Origin: JBFMFB01 sp040752115
GTDB lineage: Bacteria; Pseudomonadota; Gammaproteobacteria; Burkholderiales; Sulfuricellaceae
NCBI GenBank assembly: GCA_040752115.1
Contig: JBFMFB010000001.1
Location: 1-64,000 of the forward strand
Direction of reading: 5' to 3'
Length of the DNA stretch: 64,000 nt
Of this stretch, positions 36,251 to 45,375 are shown piece by piece. Position 1 is the first letter of the stretch. Each line of letters starts with the position of its first letter. The notes below the pieces were generated by a model, which saw only the letters and a list, made by a program, of their open reading frames with translations, searched no databases and had not been told where the DNA came from. Position numbers and translations under genes: made by a program.

Positions 36251-37615
36251 CTAAATCCTTATTGCCAGCTCCGCCGCCTTGCCGATGTAAGTGGCGGGAG
36301 TAAGCTCCAGCAGGCGCCGTTTCTCGGCCTCCGGGATCGCCAAAGCGGCGATGAAGGCGTGCAAGGTTTCGCGGTTGATGCCGCTCTTGCCGCGGGTAAG
36401 CTCCTTGAGCTGCTCGTAGGGATTCTCCACGCCGTAGCGCCTCATCACGGTCTGGATCGGCTCGGCCAGCACTTCCCAGTTGTGGTCGAGGTCCTCGGCG
36501 AGGCGTGGGGGGTTGGCTTCGAGTTTGTTCAGGCCTTTCAGGCAGGAGTCGTAGCCGAGCAGGGCATAGCCCAGCCCCACGCCCATGTTGCGCAGCACGG
36601 TGGAATCGGTCAGATCGCGCTGCCAGCGCGACACCGGCAGCTTTTCGGAAAGATGCCGCAGCACCGCGTTGGCCAGGCCGAGGTTGCCCTCCGAATTCTC
36701 GAAGTCGATCGGGTTCACCTTGTGCGGCATGGTGCTGGAACCGACCTCACCCGCCTTTACTTTCTGCTTGAAGTAGCCCACCGAGATGTAGCCCCAGACA
36801 TCGCGGTTCAGGTCGATCAGGACGGTGTCGGCGCGGGCGAAGGCATCGAACAGCTCAGCCATATAGTCGTGCGGCTCGATCTGGATGGTGTAGGGGTTGA
36901 AGGCTAGCCCCAGCCCCTCGACGAAGCGCCTGGCGAAGCCTTCCCAGTCGAGGCCGGGATAGGCCGAAAGATGGGCGTTGTAGTTGCCCACCGCGCCGTT
37001 GATCTTGCCCAGGATTTCCACGCCCGCAATCCGTTCGCGGCTGCGCTCCAGGCGGTAAACCACGTTGGCGAGTTCCTTGCCGAGCGTGGTCGGCGAGGCC
37101 GGCTGGCCGTGGGTGCGCGACAGCATCGACAGATCGGCGAACTGGTGCGCCAGTTCCCGCAGCCTGGCGATCACCTTGTCCAGCGCCGGCAGCAGCGCCG
37201 CTTCGCGCGCCCCCTTGAGCATCAGGGCGTGCGACAGGTTGTTGATGTCCTCCGAGGTGCAGGCGAAGTGGATGAACTCGCTCACCTTCATCACCTCGGC
37301 ATTACCTGAAAGCCGCTCCTTGAGCCAGTATTCGACCGCCTTGACGTCGTGGTTGGTGCGCGATTCGATCGCCTTGACGGCTTCGGCATCGGCTTCGGAA
37401 AAATTTTCCGCCAGGGCGTCCAGCTGCTTCACCGTGGCAGCGGAAAACGGCGGCACTTCGGCGATGGCTGCTTCGAAGCTCAAAGCCTTCAGCCATTCGA
37501 TCTCCACCCGCACCCGCTGGCGGATCAGGGCAAATTCGCTGAAGTGCGGACGCAACGCGTCGAGTTTGTTGTGATAGCGCCCGTCGAGGGGAGATAATGC
37601 GGTAAGAGGGTTCAT
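36251..37615 (-). CDS. purB: Adenylosuccinate lyase
   Basis: 454-residue enzyme acting twice in purine synthesis, on SAICAR and adenylosuccinate. It starts MNPLTALSPLDGRY and contains the signature GSSTMPHKVNPIDFENSEGN, the flexible loop with the active-site serine. ATG 37615 gives the expected length; a longer frame runs into nfi on the opposite strand. It is divergent from nfi. Confidence 0.97.
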   Translation of the reverse strand: MNPLTALSPLDGRYHNKLDALRPHFSEFALIRQRVRVEIEWLKALSFEAAIAEVPPFSAATVKQLDALAENFSEADAEAVKAIESRTNHDVKAVEYWLKERLSGNAEVMKVSEFIHFACTSEDINNLSHALMLKGAREAALLPALDKVIARLRELAHQFADLSMLSRTHGQPASPTTLGKELANVVYRLERSRERIAGVEILGKINGAVGNYNAHLSAYPGLDWEGFARRFVEGLGLAFNPYTIQIEPHDYMAELFDAFARADTVLIDLNRDVWGYISVGYFKQKVKAGEVGSSTMPHKVNPIDFENSEGNLGLANAVLRHLSEKLPVSRWQRDLTDSTVLRNMGVGLGYALLGYDSCLKGLNKLEANPPRLAEDLDHNWEVLAEPIQTVMRRYGVENPYEQLKELTRGKSGINRETLHAFIAALAIPEAEKRRLLELTPATYIGKAAELAIRI

Positions 37616-37670
37616 AACCAGTCGCGTCGTGCCTGAAAAGGCGCTCATTTTACCGCAGCTTGGCCAGACC

Positions 37671-38369
37671 ATGAAAATTCTCCCCCGCCATCCCTGGAAC
37701 ATCACGCCCAAGGAGGCCGTCGCCATCCAGAACCAGCTGCGCGGAGAAGTCGTCACGGAGGACCAACTCGGCCCGGTGCGCCATGTGGCCAGCGTGGACG
37801 TAGGGTTCGAGAACGGCGGCACCGTCACCCGCGCGGCGGTGGCCGTGCTGAGCTTTCCGGCGCTGCAGCTGGAAGAGTACGCCATCGCCCGGATGCCGAC
37901 CTCCTTCCCCTACGTGCCGGGGCTGCTGTCCTTCCGCGAGGCGCCCGCGGTGCTGCAAGCGCTGGAGCGGCTCAAGACCGTCCCCGACCTGCTGCTATGC
38001 GACGGCCAGGGCATCGCCCACCCGCGCCGCTTCGGCATCGCCTGCCATGTCGGGCTGCTGTCCGGCATCCCTTCCATTGGCGTCGGCAAAACGCGCCTGA
38101 CCGGCTCTCACGACGAGGTGCCCGATCAGAAGGGCGCCTGGCGGCCGCTGCTGGACAAGGGGGAAACCATCGGCGCAGTCCTGCGCACAAGAGCCGGCGC
38201 GAAGCCTATATACGTTTCCGTCGGCCACCGGGTCGCGCTGGAAACGGCCATCGCCTATGTCATGGCCTGCGTCACCAAATACCGCCTGCCGGAAACGACG
38301 CGCTGGGCGCACCGCCTGGCGTCTGGGCCGTTGGACGAAAGCGGCCTGGGTTCAATGCGCCGTCCCTGA
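37671..38369 (+). CDS. nfi: Endonuclease V
   Basis: 232-residue deoxyinosine 3'-endonuclease that nicks DNA near deaminated adenine. Family motifs are VASVDVGFE with the catalytic aspartate, the loop FPYVPGLLSFREAPA, LLLCDGQGIAHPRRFG and IGVGKTRL. ATG 37671 (MKILPRHPW) or 37629 are both possible. Its last 18 bp overlap the end of the convergent ackA gene. Confidence 0.93.
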   Translation: MKILPRHPWNITPKEAVAIQNQLRGEVVTEDQLGPVRHVASVDVGFENGGTVTRAAVAVLSFPALQLEEYAIARMPTSFPYVPGLLSFREAPAVLQALERLKTVPDLLLCDGQGIAHPRRFGIACHVGLLSGIPSIGVGKTRLTGSHDEVPDQKGAWRPLLDKGETIGAVLRTRAGAKPIYVSVGHRVALETAIAYVMACVTKYRLPETTRWAHRLASGPLDESGLGSMRRP

Positions 38370-39467
38370 ATTTCCGAAGCATCCCGCCGTGCCGAACACC
38401 CGCTCCTCCGTCAGGCGGCGGATCATTGCTTCCTCGTCTGCCGGGATGACCAGCACCGGCCTCGAAGCGGTGCCGTGGATCTGCTGCCGGCCGGACTGGT
38501 TCGCCTCTTCGTCCAGCCCGAAGCCGAGAAAGGCCAGCGGCCCGCACACCGCGGCGCGGATAGCCGGGGAGTGTTCGCCGATGCCGCCGGTGAACACCAG
38601 CGCGTCGATCCCGCCGGCCTTGGCGGCAAAAGCGCCGATGGCGGCGCGCACCTGGCGGCAGAAGTATTCCACTGCGAAGCGCGCTTCCTGGCTGGGGCTG
38701 GCGAGGAGCGCTGCCATGTCGGAATCCTCCCCGTCGGACAGCGCGAGCAGTCCCATGCGGTGAAACACCAGGTCTGCCAGCGTCGCGTGGTCGAAGCGCT
38801 GCGCCAGCTCCAGCATCACCCCCGGATCGAGGTCGCCGCTGCGGGTGCCCATGGGGATGCCGCCGGCCGGCGTATAGCCCATGGTGGTATCTTTCGACTG
38901 AAGATTCTCCATCAGGCACAGGCTTGCGCCGCTGCCCAGATGCGCCACCACCACGCGCCCGCGGGCCGTTTCACCGATGAGATCGGGCAAAGCGCTCGCG
39001 ATGTAGGCGTAATTGAGGCCGTGGAAGCCGAAGCGGCGCAGGTTCAGCTCCCGCGGGATGGGCAGCCGCCACGAGATTTCCGGCATGCCGTGGTGGAAGG
39101 CGGTATCGAAGCAGGCCACCTGGGGAACGGCGAAACGCTGCCGGCACAGATCCAGCCCAAGCAGGTTGCCTGGCATGTGCAGCGGCGCGAGCGGCACGAG
39201 GCCGTCCAGCCGCGCCCGTTCGGCACCGTCCACGATCCGGGCGGCATCGGCAATCTCGCCGCCATGCACGAACCGGTGGCCCACCGCATCCGGCAATTCG
39301 CCACCGATATCCCGCATGAGCGCATCGAAGGCATCGGCATGGTCGCGAAAGACGCCGTAACCGATATGCCCGTAGGCGAAATCGCGCCGCACGCCGTCGG
39401 CGCCGAACAGGCTCGCCTTGAGGCTGGACGAGCCGCTGTTGACGGTGAGGATGGTCCAGGCGCTCAA
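38352..39467 (-). CDS. ackA: Acetate kinase
   Basis: About 371-residue enzyme converting acetyl phosphate plus ADP to acetate plus ATP. It has NSGSSSLK near the N-terminus, HRFVHGG, FDTAFH, the substrate region HLGSGASLC, TRSGDLDPG and TGGIGEHS. No ATG is present at the expected start. TTG at 39467 overlaps the phosphoketolase stop (TTGA) and GTG at 39476 is an alternative, so it is translationally coupled to phosphoketolase. Its 3' end overlaps nfi. Confidence 0.93.
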   Translation of the reverse strand: MSAWTILTVNSGSSSLKASLFGADGVRRDFAYGHIGYGVFRDHADAFDALMRDIGGELPDAVGHRFVHGGEIADAARIVDGAERARLDGLVPLAPLHMPGNLLGLDLCRQRFAVPQVACFDTAFHHGMPEISWRLPIPRELNLRRFGFHGLNYAYIASALPDLIGETARGRVVVAHLGSGASLCLMENLQSKDTTMGYTPAGGIPMGTRSGDLDPGVMLELAQRFDHATLADLVFHRMGLLALSDGEDSDMAALLASPSQEARFAVEYFCRQVRAAIGAFAAKAGGIDALVFTGGIGEHSPAIRAAVCGPLAFLGFGLDEEANQSGRQQIHGTASRPVLVIPADEEAMIRRLTEERVFGTAGCFGNSGTAH

Positions 39468-41836
39468 TACGGCCACGTCCAGTCGTCGGCTTCTGGCAGA
39501 TCGACGCCATGCGTGTAGGCATACTGACGGCACTCGAGCTGCCTGTCGCGCAGCCTTTGCTTCGCATGGGCGCCGGCCACGCGCAGGGCGGGAATGCGGT
39601 CGATCACGTCGATCGCCAGGCTGAAGCGGTCGATCTCGTTCTGGATGGCGAGTTCCAGCGGTGTGTTGATGCTGCCCTTCTCCTTGTAGCCGCGCACGTG
39701 CAGGTTCCTGTGATTGGTGCGGCGGTAGGCTAGGCGGTGGATCAGCCACGGGTAGCCGTGGAAGTTGAAGATGATCGGCTTATCCACCGTGAACAGGCTG
39801 TCGAAATCCCGGTCGGAGAGGCCGTGCGGGTGTTCGCTGGCGGGCGTGAGCTTGTACAGGTCCACCACGTTGACGAAGCGGATTTTGAGATCGGGAAAAT
39901 TCTCGCGCAGCAGCACCACCGCCGCCAGCGCTTCCTTGGTGGGCACGTCGCCGGCGCTGGCCATCACCACATCCGGCTCGGCGCCATCGTCGTTGCTCGC
40001 CCATTCCCAGATGCCGATGCCCTTGGCGCAGTGCTTGATCGCTGCATCCATATCCAGATACTGCATGTGCTTCTGTTTGTCGCAAACGATGACGTTGATG
40101 TAGTCGGTGCTCTTCAGGCAGTGCTCGGACACCGACAGCAGGGTGTTGACGTCGGGCGGCAGGTAGATGCGGGTGACGCTCGGGCTCTTGTTCACCACCA
40201 CGTCGAGGAAGCCCGGGTCCTGGTGGGTGAAGCCGTTGTGGTCCTGGCGCCAGACTGTGGAAGTGATGAGCAGATTGAGCGACGACACCGGCGCGCGCCA
40301 GGGAATTTCCTTGGCCATGGCGAGCCACTTGGCGTGCTGGTTGAACATCGAGTCGATGACGTGGACGAAGGCTTCGTAGGTGGAGAAGAAACCGTGGCGG
40401 CCGGTGAGGAGATAGCCTTCCAGCCAGCCCTCCAGGGTGTGTTCCGAGAGCATCTCCATCACCCGCCCGTCCGGCGAAAGCTCGCCGCCGTCGGCGTCCT
40501 CCGGCAGGAAGTCGGCCAGCCAGGTCTTCTTGCTGGCTTCGTACACGTTGTCGAGCTTGTTCGAGCTGGTTTCGTCAGGGCCGAAGACGCGAAAATTGCC
40601 CGCGTTCTGGCGCATGATGTCGCGCAGGAGCCTGCCCAGCGGCCGGGTGTTCTCCGCCGTGGCGGTGCCCGGCGTAGGCACGGCGATGGAGTAATCGCGG
40701 CAATCCGGCAAGCGCAATGCCTTGCGCAGCAATCCGCCGTTGGCGTGGGGATTGGCGCTCATGCGCCGCGCGCCTTTGGGCGCCAGCGCCTTGAGCTCGG
40801 GGAGCAGCCGGCCCGCTTCGTCGAACAGCTCTTCCGGCTTGTAGCTGCGCAGCCATTCCTCCAGTTGCCCGAGACGAGCGGGATTGTCGCGCACGTTCCC
40901 GAGGGGCACCTGGTGCGCGCGCCAGAATCCTTCCACCTTGTGGCCGTCCACCTCCTTCGGCCCGGTCCAGCCCTTGGGGCTGCGCAGCACGATCATCGGC
41001 CAGCGGGGACGGTCGGGCTTGCCGCTTTTGCGCGCCGCTTCCTGAATGCGGCGGATTTCCAGAACGCACTGCTCCATCGTGGCGGCCATTGCCTGATGCA
41101 TCTGCGGGGGGTCGCTGCCCTCGACGAAATAGGGCGTCCAGCCGTAGCCCTTGAACAGGTTTTCCAGTTCCTCATGGGAAATGCGCGAAAGGATGGTGGG
41201 GTTGTTGATCTTGTAGCCGTTGAGGTGGAGGATGGGCAGCACCGCGCCGTCGCGAACGGGATTGAGAAACTTGTTGGAATGCCAGGAGGTGGCCAGCGGC
41301 GCCGTTTCCGATTCGCCGTCACCCACCATCACCGCCACCAGCAGATCGGGATTGTCGTAGGCGGCGCCGAAAGCGTGGGAAATGCTGTAGCCGAGCTCGC
41401 CCCCTTCGTGGATCGAGCCGGGTGTCTCCGGCGTGCAATGGCTGCCGATGCCGCCGGGGAAAGAAAACTCCTTGAAGAACCGGCGCATGCCGTCCTCGTC
41501 CTCGCCCTTGTTCGGGTAGATTTCGCTGTAAGTGCCTTCCAGATAGACCGGCGCCAGCACACCCGGAGCGCCGTGGCCGGGGCCGGCGAGGAAAATGGCG
41601 TCGAGATCGTACTTGTTGATGAGGCGGTTGAGATGGATATAGGCAAAGGAAAGGCCAGGACTTGCACCCCAGTGCCCCAGCAGCCGCTTCTTGACGTGCT
41701 CCGGCTTGAGCGGCTCCCTGAGCAAGGGGTTGTCCCGCAGGTAGATCATTCCGGCCGCGAGATAGTTGCAGGCACTCCAGTAGGCATTCATACCGCGCAA
41801 TTCTTCCGGGGAAAGGGGGGAACCGGGTGTGCTCAT
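39464..41836 (-). CDS. xfp: Phosphoketolase
   Basis: About 790-residue thiamine-diphosphate enzyme splitting xylulose 5-phosphate (and probably fructose 6-phosphate) into acetyl phosphate and glyceraldehyde 3-phosphate or erythrose 4-phosphate. Conserved blocks include LLGHWGASPGLSFAYIHLNR, GPGHGAPGVLAPVYLEGTYSE, VGDGESETAPLATSWH and GRHGFFSTYEAF. ATG 41836 is better placed than ATG 41842 relative to AAGGAGG (spacing 7 versus 1). With ackA it forms an acetate- and ATP-producing shunt. Confidence 0.96.
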   Translation of the reverse strand: MSTPGSPLSPEELRGMNAYWSACNYLAAGMIYLRDNPLLREPLKPEHVKKRLLGHWGASPGLSFAYIHLNRLINKYDLDAIFLAGPGHGAPGVLAPVYLEGTYSEIYPNKGEDEDGMRRFFKEFSFPGGIGSHCTPETPGSIHEGGELGYSISHAFGAAYDNPDLLVAVMVGDGESETAPLATSWHSNKFLNPVRDGAVLPILHLNGYKINNPTILSRISHEELENLFKGYGWTPYFVEGSDPPQMHQAMAATMEQCVLEIRRIQEAARKSGKPDRPRWPMIVLRSPKGWTGPKEVDGHKVEGFWRAHQVPLGNVRDNPARLGQLEEWLRSYKPEELFDEAGRLLPELKALAPKGARRMSANPHANGGLLRKALRLPDCRDYSIAVPTPGTATAENTRPLGRLLRDIMRQNAGNFRVFGPDETSSNKLDNVYEASKKTWLADFLPEDADGGELSPDGRVMEMLSEHTLEGWLEGYLLTGRHGFFSTYEAFVHVIDSMFNQHAKWLAMAKEIPWRAPVSSLNLLITSTVWRQDHNGFTHQDPGFLDVVVNKSPSVTRIYLPPDVNTLLSVSEHCLKSTDYINVIVCDKQKHMQYLDMDAAIKHCAKGIGIWEWASNDDGAEPDVVMASAGDVPTKEALAAVVLLRENFPDLKIRFVNVVDLYKLTPASEHPHGLSDRDFDSLFTVDKPIIFNFHGYPWLIHRLAYRRTNHRNLHVRGYKEKGSINTPLELAIQNEIDRFSLAIDVIDRIPALRVAGAHAKQRLRDRQLECRQYAYTHGVDLPEADDWTWPY

Positions 41837-42060
41837 TGCCATGCCTCCTTAGGTTGTGCGTTGTTCGGTTGGTGCGGCGACCTGCTCCTTGCTTGCGCGA
41901 ACCTTCTCCTCCAGCCGATGCGAATGGCCTGCCGGCGTTCATTCTGTCCCCGGCGGTCAGGAACGTCAAGTTATCAATTTTTTCAATGTGTTAGCGTACG
42001 CCGAATTTTTCCCTCGCGCGCGCGGTCGAATCAATGGATGCAAACCGCAAGGAAAGCGCA

Positions 42061-42549
42061 ATGGATGCCATCCGCAACTTCTTCAAAAGCTTTTTCCTGT
42101 GGGAATTGCTGCTGGGCCTGAAGGTAACCGGGAAAGCCCTGTTCGCCAGAAAAGTCACCGTCCAGTACCCCGAAGAAAAAACCCCTCAGTCCTTCCGCTT
42201 CCGCGGCCTGCACGCCCAGCGCCGCTACCCCAACGGCGAGGAGCGCTGCATCGCCTGCAAGCTGTGCGAAGCGGTGTGCCCGGCGCTGGCCATCACCATC
42301 GATTCCGCGGAGCGCGAAGACGGCACGCGCCGCACCACGCGCTACGATATCGACCTGTTCAAGTGCATCTACTGCGGCTTCTGCGAGGAGGCCTGCCCCA
42401 CCGACGCCATCGTGCTGACGCGGATCTACGAATTCCATTACGAAAAACGCGGCGACGAAGTGATCACCAAGGCGACGCTCCTCAGGATCGGCGACGAGAT
42501 GGAAGCAAAGATCGCCGCGGACCGGGCGCTGGATGCGCCCTACCGCTAG
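42061..42549 (+). CDS. nuoI: NADH-quinone oxidoreductase subunit I (NuoI-like), isolated
   Basis: 162-residue ferredoxin-type subunit. Two [4Fe-4S] motifs are complete: C63-X2-C66-X2-C69-X3-C73 and C102-X2-C105-X2-C108-X3-C112. The N-terminus (MDAIRNFFKSFFLWELLLGL) is the usual NuoI membrane-contact helix. ATG 42061 is chosen; an upstream ATG at 42034 adds nine residues. No other nuo genes flank it, unlike normal complex I operons. It may be a second copy or a relocated one. Confidence 0.88.
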   Translation: MDAIRNFFKSFFLWELLLGLKVTGKALFARKVTVQYPEEKTPQSFRFRGLHAQRRYPNGEERCIACKLCEAVCPALAITIDSAEREDGTRRTTRYDIDLFKCIYCGFCEEACPTDAIVLTRIYEFHYEKRGDEVITKATLLRIGDEMEAKIAADRALDAPYR

Positions 42550-42557
42550 GGAAAAAA

Positions 42558-42773
42558 ATGCCGAACCAAGGCGTGGAAACCGACCGGATCAATCTGCTGG
42601 TAGCGCGCGACGGCGAAGAAACCGCCCGCGCATGGGTGGAGCGCACCCTCGCACTATACCGCAGCGCACTGGCCGACCCGCATAGCTATGCCTCCACACG
42701 AGAATACCGGCCGCTGTTCGAACAATCAGTCCAGGAATTCGAGCGCTGGCTGGCAGGGCGCGAAAGCCGATGA
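42558..42773 (+). CDS. Small hypothetical protein
   Basis: 71-residue soluble protein, mostly helical by composition (ETARAWVERTLALYRSAL; REYRPLFEQSVQEFERWL). It starts 8 bp after nuoI and may be co-transcribed with it. I recognise no domain, although similar short proteins exist in betaproteobacteria. Confidence rests on position and codon use. Confidence 0.6.
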   Translation: MPNQGVETDRINLLVARDGEETARAWVERTLALYRSALADPHSYASTREYRPLFEQSVQEFERWLAGRESR

Positions 42774-42800
42774 ACATCGGCAGGGGGAAAAAAAATTGTC

Positions 42801-42890
42801 TGGCGGAGGCGGTGAGATTCGAACTCACGGAAGGGTTGCCCCTTCGCTGGTTTTCAAGACCAGTGCCTTAAACCGCTCGGCCACGCCTCC
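42801..42890 (-). tRNA. tRNA-Ser (anticodon UGA)
   Basis: 90-nt tRNA with acceptor stem GGAGGCG/CGCCTCC, discriminator G and an encoded 3' CCA (42801-42803). The D-arm region GTGGCCGAGCGG, an anticodon loop TCTTGAAAA with anticodon TGA, a long variable arm (class II) and the T-arm GAGTTCGAATCTC are all present. The anticodon and long arm identify serine. It is transcribed on the minus strand. Confidence 0.97.
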
Positions 42891-42985
42891 GAAGGCGGGA
42901 ATGATAGCGCCAAAGGCGCATTATTGCCATAGCGCACCCGCCGTGCAGAGGCGGACCAGGGCCTTGCGATGGTTCCGAAAGGAGT

Positions 42986-43594
42986 TCAGGTGTTGACCAA
43001 CATCGCCTCGATTTCGGCGAAGGTGTTTGCGACCTCGGTGGTCTGAATTTCCATTCCCACCTGCCGGGCAATCTGGGAGGTTGAAAAAATGCCGCATACC
43101 ACCTGCTGGTTATCCGGCTCCCGGCTATTGCAATCCACCACCAGCGCATGCTGCCTTCCGGCCTTTTTCAGGGTGGCGACGATATCGCCCACCCGTGCGC
43201 GCTCGACGTCGGCCATGCACAGCGCCTCCAGCTTGGCCCGGGGGGTCATGATGTCGTTGACCGTGATATCGCACCAGGCACCGCCATTTTCCTGAATGAA
43301 CTGCATCGGCCGTTCGCCCAGCAGATCGGTCGCAGTAACCAGGCCGAGAATATTGTCATCCTTCCAGCCTGCCACCAGCAGCATGCGCACGCCGCGCTGC
43401 CTCATGCGAGCCTCGGCCGCTTCGAGCGAAGCTGCGCCGTCGATCGTGACCGCGTTGATTTTTTTGAGATCGGTCATGACCGCCGTGGCGGGGGCATCAA
43501 GGGTAATGAGCGCCAGGGAGGCGCTGTCGGGACGGAAAAAGGTCGCGCCTTCTTCCAGCGAGGCAGAGGGAAGAATGGAATATTTTGGATTCAT
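42986..43594 (-). CDS. CBS-domain protein
   Basis: 202-residue soluble protein with two CBS motifs in the C-terminal two-thirds: residues about 45-97 (AVTIDGAASLEAAEARMRQRGVRMLLVAG, then LVTATDLL) and about 113-177 (VNDIMTPRAKLEAL, then GIFSTSQIAR). CBS pairs bind adenine nucleotides. The N-terminal 40 residues are unassigned. No partner domain is fused, so it probably senses energy state for an unknown target. Confidence 0.88.
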   Translation of the reverse strand: MNPKYSILPSASLEEGATFFRPDSASLALITLDAPATAVMTDLKKINAVTIDGAASLEAAEARMRQRGVRMLLVAGWKDDNILGLVTATDLLGERPMQFIQENGGAWCDITVNDIMTPRAKLEALCMADVERARVGDIVATLKKAGRQHALVVDCNSREPDNQQVVCGIFSTSQIARQVGMEIQTTEVANTFAEIEAMLVNT

Positions 43595-43717
43595 GACAAT
43601 CTCCTTTCGGCACGGGATTGCTACGGTGTACGGGGCCGTGAGCTCATGCTACGCCAGCCTTGCGCCGAAAGGGATCGAAAGATTTGATGCCGATGGGCCT
43701 TGTCTTTATCGGCCCGG

Positions 43718-43815
43718 CTAGGGAAGCTCTGAAAACGTGGCTGCGCGGGCGGATCGCTGCGCTCCGGGCGCCTTGCGCTTCATCCCGCTCACGCACTTTT
43801 TCAGAGTTTCCCTAG
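43718..43815. repeat. CTAGGGAAGCTCTGA palindrome, overlapping the rppH stop
   Basis: CTAGGGAAGCTCTGAAAA (43718-43735) faces TTTTTCAGAGTTTCCCTAG (43797-43815), one mismatch in the arms, with a roughly 60-bp spacer. The right end CTAG supplies the TAG stop of rppH (43812-43814). The same TCAGAGCTTCCCTAG arm occurs at 62512-62526. Confidence 0.85.
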
Positions 43816-44324
43816 CGCACGCAATCCCCCACCGGCACGCTGGCTTCCTTGTCGGCGTTGAGATAGGCCGCCAGTTCACTCAGCGCCAAGCGATAAACTT
43901 CGCGTTTGAATTCGATCACCGACTCCAGCGGCACCCAGTAGCTGTGCCAGCGCCAGGCGTCGAATTCGGGGTGGCTGGAGGCGCGCAGCGATACGTCGCA
44001 GTCGCGTCCGACCAGCCGCAGCAGGAACCATATCTGCTTCTGCCCCTTGTAGCTGCCGCGCCATTCGCGCCTGACCCAGTGCTGCGGCACGTCGTAGTGC
44101 AGCCAGTCCTTGGTGCGGCCCAGTATCTTCACATGGCGAGGCTGTAGTCCAATTTCTTCCTGAAGCTCGCGAAACATCGCCTGTTCGGGCGTTTCGCCGG
44201 CCTTGATCCCGCCTTGGGGAAACTGCCAGGAATGCTCCTTGATCCGCTTGCCCCAGAACACCTCATTCTTGGCATTGCACAGCACAATGCCGACATTGGG
44301 GCGATAGCCGTCTGCGTCAATCAT
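43812..44324 (-). CDS. rppH: RNA pyrophosphohydrolase
   Basis: 170-residue Nudix hydrolase that removes pyrophosphate from mRNA 5' ends to start decay. It begins MIDADGYRPNVGIVL and has the Nudix box GGIKAGETPEQAMFRELQEEIG (38-60), with SWQFPQGG before it. The stop codon is contributed by a dispersed palindrome. It lies near proS, a frequent pairing in betaproteobacteria. Confidence 0.96.
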   Translation of the reverse strand: MIDADGYRPNVGIVLCNAKNEVFWGKRIKEHSWQFPQGGIKAGETPEQAMFRELQEEIGLQPRHVKILGRTKDWLHYDVPQHWVRREWRGSYKGQKQIWFLLRLVGRDCDVSLRASSHPEFDAWRWHSYWVPLESVIEFKREVYRLALSELAAYLNADKEASVPVGDCVR

Positions 44325-44477
44325 TTCAAAATACCACTCGGATTCGTTCGTATCGCTGCAATTCTTTCACAATTCGGGGCGCTTTAAAAGCCGCAAGGCC
44401 GCGGTTAATCGTTTGTTCATGTTTTGCGAAGCCCCGATCATTTCAAATATGTGACACCGCCCGGAGGCGCCGGTTCC

Positions 44478-45272
44478 TCACACCAGCAGCCGCTTTTCGG
44501 TGTGCGGATTCATCGCCCGCAGGTGCTCGGCAAACCTCAGAAACTCCAGCCCGTATTCCGCCTCCAGTTGCCTGGCGCGCTCGCGCAGCTCCGTCCAGCG
44601 CGGACTGCCGGGGCTGCGCTTGAAGGCGAAGACGATCACGTTGCTGTGCTTCTCCGTCGGCAAACAGAGCGCAAGGCCGTTGAAACTGGTTTCGATGCGC
44701 TTCAGATAGGCATCGAAGTTGCCATCGCTGCCCCACAAATTCACCACCAGCACGCCGTCACCGCTCAAGGCGGCGGCGCAGTCGTCGTAAAAAGCCTGGG
44801 TGGCGAGATTTTCTGCCTGGCTGCGGGCATCGAAGCCGTCCACCATCAGCACGTCGGCCTCCCCCGGATGGGCGCGGACGTATTCTGCGCCGTCGCCCAG
44901 TTCGACGGCGAACCGCTCGTCCGGCTCCGGCAACTGGAAATAGGCGCGCGCCGCCGCCATCACCTGCGGACTGCTTTCCACCGCCACGACCGCAGCCGAC
45001 CGCAGCCTGTGGTAAACGAACTTGGCCAGCGATCCGCCGCCCAGCCCGATCATCAGGATCCGCTCCGGTTCCGGGTGAAACAGGAGAAAGCCCATCATGC
45101 TGCGGGTGTATTTCAGCTCCAGGTCGTACGGGGCGCCGATGCGCATCGCGCTCTGCACCGTCTCAGAAGCACCCAGGTGCAAATAGCGCACCCCGTCCTT
45201 CTCGCTCACGTTCACGCAATCCTCGTCCGCACAGGCCCGATGGATGCGCCGCCGTGAAAACAACTTGATCAT
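44478..45272 (-). CDS. Spermidine-synthase-like methyltransferase-fold protein
   Basis: 264-residue Rossmann-fold protein of the spermidine/spermine synthase superfamily. It has MIGLGGGSLAKFVY for the nucleotide cofactor, EYVRAHPGEADVLMVDGFDA with the acidic loop, and an N-terminal beta region (YLHLGASETVQSAM). Many such stand-alone proteins lack aminopropyltransferase activity; the substrate is unknown. It is divergent from proS. Confidence 0.82.
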   Translation of the reverse strand: MIKLFSRRRIHRACADEDCVNVSEKDGVRYLHLGASETVQSAMRIGAPYDLELKYTRSMMGFLLFHPEPERILMIGLGGGSLAKFVYHRLRSAAVVAVESSPQVMAAARAYFQLPEPDERFAVELGDGAEYVRAHPGEADVLMVDGFDARSQAENLATQAFYDDCAAALSGDGVLVVNLWGSDGNFDAYLKRIETSFNGLALCLPTEKHSNVIVFAFKRSPGSPRWTELRERARQLEAEYGLEFLRFAEHLRAMNPHTEKRLLV

Positions 45273-45375
45273 CGCCGCCCCTCACTCTCGAACCCGTTCA
45301 TTATACTTTTCCCGCACTGACTCGCGCCGCGATTCACGGTAAAATTGGCGCCTTTGGTCAATTCCGGATTGAATT

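Noticed and set aside
42061..42549. Part of a complete complex I operon
   Set aside because: No nuo genes lie on either side; neighbours are phosphoketolase and a tRNA.
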